Position numbers and translations under genes: made by a program. The notes below the pieces were generated by a model. That model was not told the DNA's origin. It saw only the letters and a program-made list of their open reading frames with translations, and made no database searches. A DNA stretch of 64,000 nt, taken from Closterium sp. NIES-65 (lineage: Eukaryota; Streptophyta; Zygnematophyceae; Desmidiales; Closteriaceae). Within the stretch, counting starts at the first letter, position 1. Each line of letters starts with the position of its first letter. The stretch lies in NCBI GenBank assembly GCA_948144175.1, contig CANXME010002486.1, forward strand, positions 1,612,001 to 1,676,000, given 5' to 3'. This document shows, piece by piece, positions 59,161 to 64,000 of this stretch.

Positions 59161-61044
59161 CTAGGTAGCTACCTGAGCGGACGCGTACAGCTGAGGAGAC
59201 AAAGGGGCGTAGCGCGACGCAGTGGTGAGGGTGTACAGACTGGACCCAGGCGCACGTGTGAACGTAGTCAGGTGACGGCCAGTCCGAGAGCACGTGCAGA
59301 TCGCCACACGCTGACCTCCAGGAGTAAAGGTGTCAACCCAATGATCCTGAAGGACGGCGGTGCTCACCAGGTTCGTAGAGAACGAGGGGAGGTGGAGATT
59401 TGACAGCCCATCAGACGGGACCGCCGGGCACGGAAGCACAGTAGTGGACCGTGCAAGCACTGAACCCCCAGAAGGGTCAGCCAGTGAGATAGGGACAGGT
59501 GCAGGGAGGGGAGTGACTGTGGTACTGTCGCAAAAGAAACAGCGGGAAGCACCAGAGTCAAGTGTAAAGGTGTGCAAGGCGTGAGCCAACGTAGTACCAA
59601 GGAAAGCAGACTTTCTAGCACCTAGGGCTGAAGTCTCTATACCAGGGTCAGGCGACACACACAAGTAGTAATCACCCTCAGCACTAACAGTCAATGCATA
59701 CATGGCAGCAAAAATTGCATCATGGTAAAGATCAAAGATAGGAACATCACGCTTAAGCAGGTCTGCCCAGTAGGGAAGCTCAGTAGTATCAGGAAACTGG
59801 GCACGCCAGGCGTCGTCAAGCCTAGAGAAGCGGCGGTACTCAGTGTGAAACTTGTTGCACGTCTGACCAGCTCGTTTACCAGTGCGAATGCGGTAAGGGC
59901 AGTGCCCTCTACCCCCAGACGCCCCATGCTGAGCGTACCACTCACGAAGCTGCTGGGGCGTGCGGGGCTCGGGCTGACGCTGCTGCTGCTGGCGCTGGCC
60001 ACCGCCAGCACCTCCCCGCTGACCACCTCCACCACGGCCGCCACCACCGCTGGTACCACCGCTCCCACCGCCATCACCACCGCCGCTGCTGCCGCCACTA
60101 CTACCGCTCCCATCCCCGCCTCCTCCACCACCACCACGCGCACCGCTGGTGCCACTGCTGCTAGCGACCCCTCCACCCCCGCCACCACCCCCACCACCAC
60201 CACCCCCACCGCCGCCTCCTCCACCACCACCTCCCCCGCTGCGAGTGCCGCCACCCTTGCCTCCCTTGCTCTTGCCGCTGCAGCGCTTCCCAGCAAAAGT
60301 AGAAGCGGCACTGACCTCCCCAGCACCAAGGAGGTCAACAGTAGCAGCACAGGCGTGAGAGGGGACAAGCGGGGAGGGGGCACACCCCTCAAAGAGGGGA
60401 GTGCGGGGAGTGCCACGAGCAGCACCGACAGCTACGATGTTGGACTCAGCTGCAAGCAGGTGCTTCTCGAGGTCGTTGACTGTGAGGTCAGTGGGGGGAA
60501 GGGCTAGAAAGTAGTCCCTGACGACACGAAGAGAGTCAAGGAGCCGAGTGACAATGAAGTAGAGTGTGATGTACATCGGGGGAGGGTTCTTGTCTAAGAA
60601 CTCGGCCGGGAGGGCGGCGCGGTAATGGGCGTCACTAGCGCGGAGATGAGTGATAAGGTTCTCAGCTGTGGCAAAGGAGGAGAGCTCGGTAAAAAAGTAG
60701 AGTAGGATAAGGCGGCTGAGGGCAGCAGTGGTAGGAGAAGAGTAGCGAGCGATGATAGCAGCGTACAGTGCTTTAGCGGTTTTGTGCTGGCCAAAGTGAG
60801 TGCGCTCGGCTAGAGGCAAGTGGTTGCGAATAGTTAGGCGTGCAGTAGCGTCACGGGTAAGCCACTGTGAGTGAGCAATGCTGTCAGCTGTGTCTGGAGC
60901 GACTGAGGATCCTTTGGCTAAGTCAAACAGCGAAACACGGTCCTTGGCATCAGTCATAAGATACAGCTGAAGATCTTCGAGCCAGGCATCGAACTCGACC
61001 GGGCGACCCTTAGGGTCGAACGACAGTACGCTTATAGAAGCCAT
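59161..61044 (-). CDS. gag: C9 Gag-protease, open 627 codons
   Basis: ATG 61044 gives MASISVLSFDPKGRPVEFDA. Domains: helical UBN2-like core (residues 1-210: RNHLPLAERTHFGQHK, AEFLDKNPPPMYITLYFIV, LEKHLLAAESNIVAV); basic GKRCSGKSKGGKGGG; Gly/Ser tract about 275-370; PQQLREWYAQHG near 385; finger-like CPYRIRTGKRAGQTC...H (last Cys replaced by Arg); then protease TFTLDSGASRCFF near 500 and ADPSGGSVL. It stops after ASAQVAT. It is the best preserved gag in the window, more distant from C1/C3 than they are from each other. The first 14 codons upstream of this ATG are also open. Confidence 0.85.
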   Translation of the reverse strand: MASISVLSFDPKGRPVEFDAWLEDLQLYLMTDAKDRVSLFDLAKGSSVAPDTADSIAHSQWLTRDATARLTIRNHLPLAERTHFGQHKTAKALYAAIIARYSSPTTAALSRLILLYFFTELSSFATAENLITHLRASDAHYRAALPAEFLDKNPPPMYITLYFIVTRLLDSLRVVRDYFLALPPTDLTVNDLEKHLLAAESNIVAVGAARGTPRTPLFEGCAPSPLVPSHACAATVDLLGAGEVSAASTFAGKRCSGKSKGGKGGGTRSGGGGGGGGGGGGGGGGGGGGGGGVASSSGTSGARGGGGGGGDGSGSSGGSSGGGDGGGSGGTSGGGGRGGGGQRGGAGGGQRQQQQRQPEPRTPQQLREWYAQHGASGGRGHCPYRIRTGKRAGQTCNKFHTEYRRFSRLDDAWRAQFPDTTELPYWADLLKRDVPIFDLYHDAIFAAMYALTVSAEGDYYLCVSPDPGIETSALGARKSAFLGTTLAHALHTFTLDSGASRCFFCDSTTVTPLPAPVPISLADPSGGSVLARSTTVLPCPAVPSDGLSNLHLPSFSTNLVSTAVLQDHWVDTFTPGGQRVAICTCSRTGRHLTTFTRAPGSSLYTLTTASRYAPLSPQLYASAQVAT

Positions 61045-61672
61045 GGTCACTACAGCACGATAGTAGAGGCAGTACGCAGACGGCAAAGGCTATGTGAGGG
61101 CGGCAGGGGCGGTGCGCGAAGCTGCAAAGACAGGGGAGGAGCAGCAAGGGCGGAGGAGTGGTGCGCGTGGAGGAGTAGAGGCAGTACGAGGGCTGCTAAG
61201 GCAGTGGGAGGGCAGCGCGCGGGGCTGACGAGGCAGCAGGCGGGCTGCGCGGGCCGCGCGCGGGGCTAACGAGGCAGAGGGCGGGCTGCGCGGGCGTCGC
61301 ACGGGGCTGACGAGGCAGCGGGCTGGCTGCGTGGGCAGCTCGCGGGTCAGTACTGGCAGCGCGAGGGCTGAGGGGCGGCGCGCGGGGCAGTAGGAGGCAG
61401 CGCGAGGACTGCGGAGCGGCGCGCGGGGCAGCAGAAGGCATTGCGAGGGCTGCAGGGCGGCGCGCGGGGCTGACGAGGCAGCTGGCGAGCTACGCGCGGG
61501 GCTGACAAGGCAGCGGGCTGGCTGCTAGCGGGCTGCACGAGGGCTACCAGAGGCGAACGCGAGAGCTGCGCGACTCAGGGCAGTGTAGGCAGGGGGCAGG
61601 GTAACGTGGTAACCGGCGGAAACGGTTGGTGGGCCCTGAAAAACAGTCCTAAGACGGTCCTAATTACCTATT
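61045..61672 (-). repeat. C9 GC-rich leader
   Basis: GCGCGGGGCTGACGAGGCAGC-like units recur between about 61200 and 61540, giving Pro/Ala/Arg-rich spurious frames. Untranslated leader between primer site and gag. Confidence 0.7.
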
Positions 61673-61686
61673 TGCTCTCAATACCA

Positions 61687-61810
61687 TGTTGAGAGTAAAG
61701 GGAAGAAAAATGTGAGTTGACTATCGAGAGAGTTGGATACAAGTAACAAACCTTATACCCTACATTGGCTACCCCACTAAAACCTACATTTCATTATAAC
61801 ATATATATAT
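61687..61810 (-). repeat. C9 5' LTR, truncated by Y1
   Basis: Matches 52696-52828 from TGTTGAGAGTAAAGG to TTATAACATATATAT and then stops; the expected GTTTGACA end is missing because Y1 starts in the TA-rich stretch. Confidence 0.85.
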
Positions 61811-61867
61811 ATTGAGAAAGCTTGCTTTCTTATTCTTATCAATTGGCATCGTTCTCATTACAAATGG
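61809..61867 (-). repeat. Y1 terminal direct repeat B2
   Basis: ATATTGAGAAAGCTTGC...CATTACAAATGG, identical to 62170-62228 by reading. Confidence 0.92.
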
Positions 61868-62169
61868 CTTATTACAACATTTGCATCAACGTTGAACACA
61901 AGCTAGTGCAATCGAGTAACACTAGCTAAGATGTACCCTATCCAAGTGGCATTAGCAAGGCGGTTTGCTCTGGGGTGGGTGGTGGGAATGTTGAGTGAGC
62001 CGTTGGAAAATCGAGAAACGTGGGTGGAGGGAAATGAACTCCAACCCACGGTTTTTGTAGTTGGAGAAGGGCGTTTAGCGCGCTTCGACGATGCCAATTG
62101 TGCAGTACAAGCAGCTTCGCTTTCACAATACACAATTTTAAAAAACACAATGTGTGTTTAAAAAATATA
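61868..62169 (-). other. Y1 spacer between repeats (candidate A2)
   Basis: 302 bp, no convincing ORF. In split-direct-repeat elements this segment is a copy of the 5' terminal sequence (A1), which would lie right of the window. Confidence 0.55.
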
Positions 62170-62228
62170 ATATTGAGAAAGCTTGCTTTCTTATTCTTAT
62201 CAATTGGCATCGTTCTCATTACAAATGG
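62170..62228 (-). repeat. Y1 direct repeat B1
   Basis: Identical to 61809-61867. The recombinase stop codon TAA (62219-62221) lies inside it. Confidence 0.92.
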
Positions 62229-63229
62229 GGTCTCTGAGACATGGGCAGCGGGGGCCTCCGGTTGCGTACGAGTGCCTCTGAGTGTTGTGCCGATGACGCT
62301 GCATGCGTCAGGTCTTGTAGGTTACGGGAGGCTTCGATACGAGGCTCGACGTATGGTGTAACATACATTTCCTTTGCTGAGTCGCTTCGCCATCTGCCCA
62401 GCCGTTTGAAGACCCTGTCTGGCACGCCCGTGTTGGCTGCTACTGTGGCTGCACCCTTTCGGAAAGAATGTGTGCCGAGCTGCAGGTCTCCAAGGCCCAC
62501 CTTTGCGAAGGCTTCCTTGCACCAGTTCCGGATCGTGGTGTATGATGGTGGCCTTGCTTGGCCCTCGCTGGTTGAAGCGTGGCCGAAGACCCGAATCAAT
62601 GGTCCCTCTGACTGTGGGCCATAGCCGGTCAGTTGGATGAAGCGTCGGGTGCAGCACACTGGGCAACAAGGGTCTGTCGTTGCTGCAATGGGAATCCAAG
62701 TGCCATGACCAGCCTTATCGGTCTTGGAGTGTGGTATGAGAATCCACATGGCCGCGTCGTCGAATTGGATGTCTTGCCATTTTATGGCTGCCAGGTCAGA
62801 ATATCGCAGGAATCCTGAGTACATGAGGATGGGGATCAACCCTTTCTGAAACGTCGCGGGATCGTCGGACTGCAAGTAACTCGCGGCCATGTCCCGGACT
62901 TGTTGGATCGATACGGGTTCCTTCATACGAGTAGGGCGAGGGCAGTGTCGTTTTGCACAGTCACGGACTTGGGTGGTGAACGGTCCGGTTGTCGGGCATT
63001 TGCTCCCAGTCATGCGATGAGCGAAGCTGACCGCCGAGCACGTCAGCTGCACTACGGACAGGGTGGCTTTGCGTCCGATTGCGTGTACCAGGTAGAGCGC
63101 GAGGGTCATGTCGGATGCCGGAAGAAATGGGAGGTTCACTTTTGTGCAGAAGGCTCGAAACTTGGCCCAGTATGGTTCGTATGTCCGGATCGTAGAATCG
63201 GCGCGAGATTGCGCGAGCATGTTGATCAT
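62219..63229 (-). CDS. Y1 tyrosine recombinase
   Basis: Integrates the cDNA circle by strand exchange in place of a DDE integrase (family knowledge). ATG 63229 gives MINMLAQSRADST, about 336 aa; upstream in-frame codons back to 63253 lack another ATG. N-terminal SAM-like domain: STIRTYEPYWAKFRAFCTKV, PASDMTLALYLVHAIG. Catalytic domain: Arg in MYSGFLRYSDLAAIKW, Lys in IPHSKTDKAGHG, H-x-x-R in GTHSFRKGAATVAANTG, Trp in LGRWRSDSAKEMYV and Tyr in MYVTPY. A Cys pair CCPVCCTRRF sits in the middle. All catalytic residues are present and there is no stop, so this copy may be functional. It lies about 50 nt downstream of the RT-RNase H stop. Confidence 0.92.
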   Translation of the reverse strand: MINMLAQSRADSTIRTYEPYWAKFRAFCTKVNLPFLPASDMTLALYLVHAIGRKATLSVVQLTCSAVSFAHRMTGSKCPTTGPFTTQVRDCAKRHCPRPTRMKEPVSIQQVRDMAASYLQSDDPATFQKGLIPILMYSGFLRYSDLAAIKWQDIQFDDAAMWILIPHSKTDKAGHGTWIPIAATTDPCCPVCCTRRFIQLTGYGPQSEGPLIRVFGHASTSEGQARPPSYTTIRNWCKEAFAKVGLGDLQLGTHSFRKGAATVAANTGVPDRVFKRLGRWRSDSAKEMYVTPYVEPRIEASRNLQDLTHAASSAQHSEALVRNRRPPLPMSQRPHL

Positions 63230-63282
63230 TTGGTCGTGTAACTTTGGGAGCAAATCTGAACACAGGGCGTTGATGTTTTGAA

Positions 63283-64000
63283 TTAGTCAAATGCCATTCT
63301 CAGTGCAATAATTGGGCTGTGCGGTAGTCCCATGCCTGAAAAAGCATTGGAATGGGATCCTGCGTCTAGGCATTGGCTTCCGTGTGTCAGAGGTATGTGC
63401 GCGTGGATGTGTGGAGCCCAAGTGCATGGGGAGGGTTGCAAAAGTGGCCACCAGCTTGCGCCTGGCCAGTGCGGAACTATCAGTGTGAGTGATGCATGGG
63501 TGCGTTGTGCGTGATGGAGGACGGCCGGGACCAGTTGGGGCGGGGGGAAGGCGAAGTTGTTTTCGGGTGTCCACGCGATTGAGAACGCATCAACTGCGAT
63601 GGCTTCTGGGTGGGGAATCTTTGTGTAGAAGCGCGGCAGTTGGGTGTTGCGGGAGTTTGCGAAGAGGTCGATTGAGTGGGGCCCCAAACGACGTTCCAAG
63701 ATGCGGAACCACGGCGTTTTCAGCGCGTAATCGTCGTGGTCGACCATTTTTGAAAGTTCGTCGGCGTGGGTATTGAGCTCGCGCGGAATCCATTCGATGA
63801 TCAAGCGCGTGCCAAGCTCCATGCATGTTCGAATGATGCTCTTGCATGCCGTTGCGAGGTCGGGGCTGTGAGAGCCGCCTTTTCGAAGGATGAAGAACAC
63901 GCCCTGGTTGTCCACCCGCACGAGAACGTGTTTTTGCTTGATCTTGGTCGCGTATGTTTGGAGCGCCCAAAGGACGCCTTCAATCTCCAGTCGCGTGCTG
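63283..64000 (-). CDS. Y1 RT-RNase H polyprotein, C-terminal part (cut by window)
   Basis: From the window edge the frame reads RLEIEGVLWALQTYATK (RNase H Glu), LVRVDNQGVFFILRKGG (Asp), IIEWIPRELNTHADELSKM (the second Asp, in HADELS), then the DIRS/Ngaro-typical tail LGPHSIDLFANSRNTQLPRF, DAFSIAW and LIVPHWPGASWWPLL. The stop is TGA at 63283-63285. The upstream reverse transcriptase is outside the window. Open without lesions over all visible 239 codons. Confidence 0.88.
   Translation of the reverse strand, partial: STRLEIEGVLWALQTYATKIKQKHVLVRVDNQGVFFILRKGGSHSPDLATACKSIIRTCMELGTRLIIEWIPRELNTHADELSKMVDHDDYALKTPWFRILERRLGPHSIDLFANSRNTQLPRFYTKIPHPEAIAVDAFSIAWTPENNFAFPPPQLVPAVLHHAQRTHASLTLIVPHWPGASWWPLLQPSPCTWAPHIHAHIPLTHGSQCLDAGSHSNAFSGMGLPHSPIIALRMAFD

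Larger units (their letters stand above)
52696..61810 (-). mobile_element. C9: Ty1/copia element containing N2, 5' LTR cut by Y1
   Basis: 3' LTR 52696-52828; RNase H, RT, linker and integrase at 53208-56950; N2 at 56985-58955; remaining pre-integrase, protease and gag at 58961-61044; leader to 61672; primer site TGGTATTGAGAG; 5' LTR from 61687, lacking only its last bases (GTTTGACA) where Y1 begins. The LTRs differ at about 8% of positions. Confidence 0.9.
61811..64000 (-). mobile_element. Y1: tyrosine-recombinase retrotransposon (PAT/Ngaro-like arrangement), 3' part
   Basis: On the minus strand: RNase H end of a DIRS-type RT-RNase H (to 63283), a tyrosine recombinase (63229-62219), then a 57-59-bp repeat B1 (62170-62228), about 300 bp of spacer (61868-62169) and the same repeat B2 (61809-61867). 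Direct repeats B1 and B2 flanking a spacer after the recombinase match the split-direct-repeat 3' end (B1-A2-B2) known from Ngaro/PAT-like elements, in contrast to inverted repeats in DIRS1. The 5' half (A1, gag, most of RT) lies beyond the window. No target duplication is expected for this class. Confidence 0.85.

Noticed and set aside
61903..62148. ORFs on both strands of the Y1 spacer
   Set aside because: Short, no domain, and located in a segment expected to be a non-coding terminal repeat copy.

Overview
The window looks like a transposon graveyard from a GC-rich eukaryotic nuclear genome. Almost every base belongs to a retrotransposon. I see no rRNA, tRNA, CRISPR array or prokaryotic operon, and no complete host gene. 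The dominant Ty1/copia family has a UBN2-like gag with a long glycine tract and a recurring LREWY/F motif. From memory this resembles gag proteins of streptophyte (charophyte) green algae such as Closterium; that attribution is inference and was not checked.

Names used below. C1-C9 are Ty1/copia elements, G1 is a Ty3/gypsy chromovirus, NL1-NL3 are three related non-LTR elements, N1 and N2 are short non-autonomous LTR elements, S1 is a putative solo LTR, and Y1 is a tyrosine-recombinase (YR) retrotransposon.

Layout. 1-10841: an old plus-strand copia, C2, is split by two minus-strand copias. C1 covers 1-1877 and runs off the window; C3 covers 2495-9921 and is flanked by ATGTT duplications. 10842-11100 holds a short unidentified ORF. 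11101-21593: copia C4 (minus) is split by copia C5 (12255-19826), and the 3' LTR of C5 is itself split by S1 (12453-13591), giving three levels of nesting. 21845-23317: N1, with CGAAG duplications. 23880-44892: NL1, NL2 and NL3 lie head to tail, separated by (GA)n tracts. NL2 is split by C6 (31052-38293), which has two identical 133-bp LTRs and an intact 1748-residue pol. 44893-48346: a copia end fragment (C7) joined to the 5'-truncated gypsy element G1. 48347-52515: decayed plus-strand copia C8, a relative of C2. 52696-61810: copia C9 (minus), split by N2 (56985-58955). 61811-64000: the 3' end of Y1, inserted in the 5' LTR of C9.

Most insertions can be read directly. They have TG...CA LTR ends, 5-bp target duplications, a tRNA-iMet-type primer site (TGGTATC...) and a TATGGGGGTG-type polypurine tract, and several interrupted reading frames close exactly when the insert and one duplication are removed. 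LTR divergence (C6 0/133; C3 about 2/134; N2 about 4/217; N1 about 10/142; C9 about 8%) agrees with the nesting order.

The most interesting signal is in NL2 and NL3. Both carry a roughly 470-480-codon ORF on the strand opposite the reverse transcriptase. Over its C-terminal 116 residues the two copies match at about 84%, while the sense frames over the same DNA match at only about 53% (hand counts). That suggests an overlapping or divergent antisense gene inside a non-LTR retrotransposon. Other points of interest are the possible (GA)n association of the NL family, its 5' UTR repeat and stem-loops, the recent gag-deleted but pol-intact C6, and the split-direct-repeat (PAT/Ngaro-like) end of Y1.
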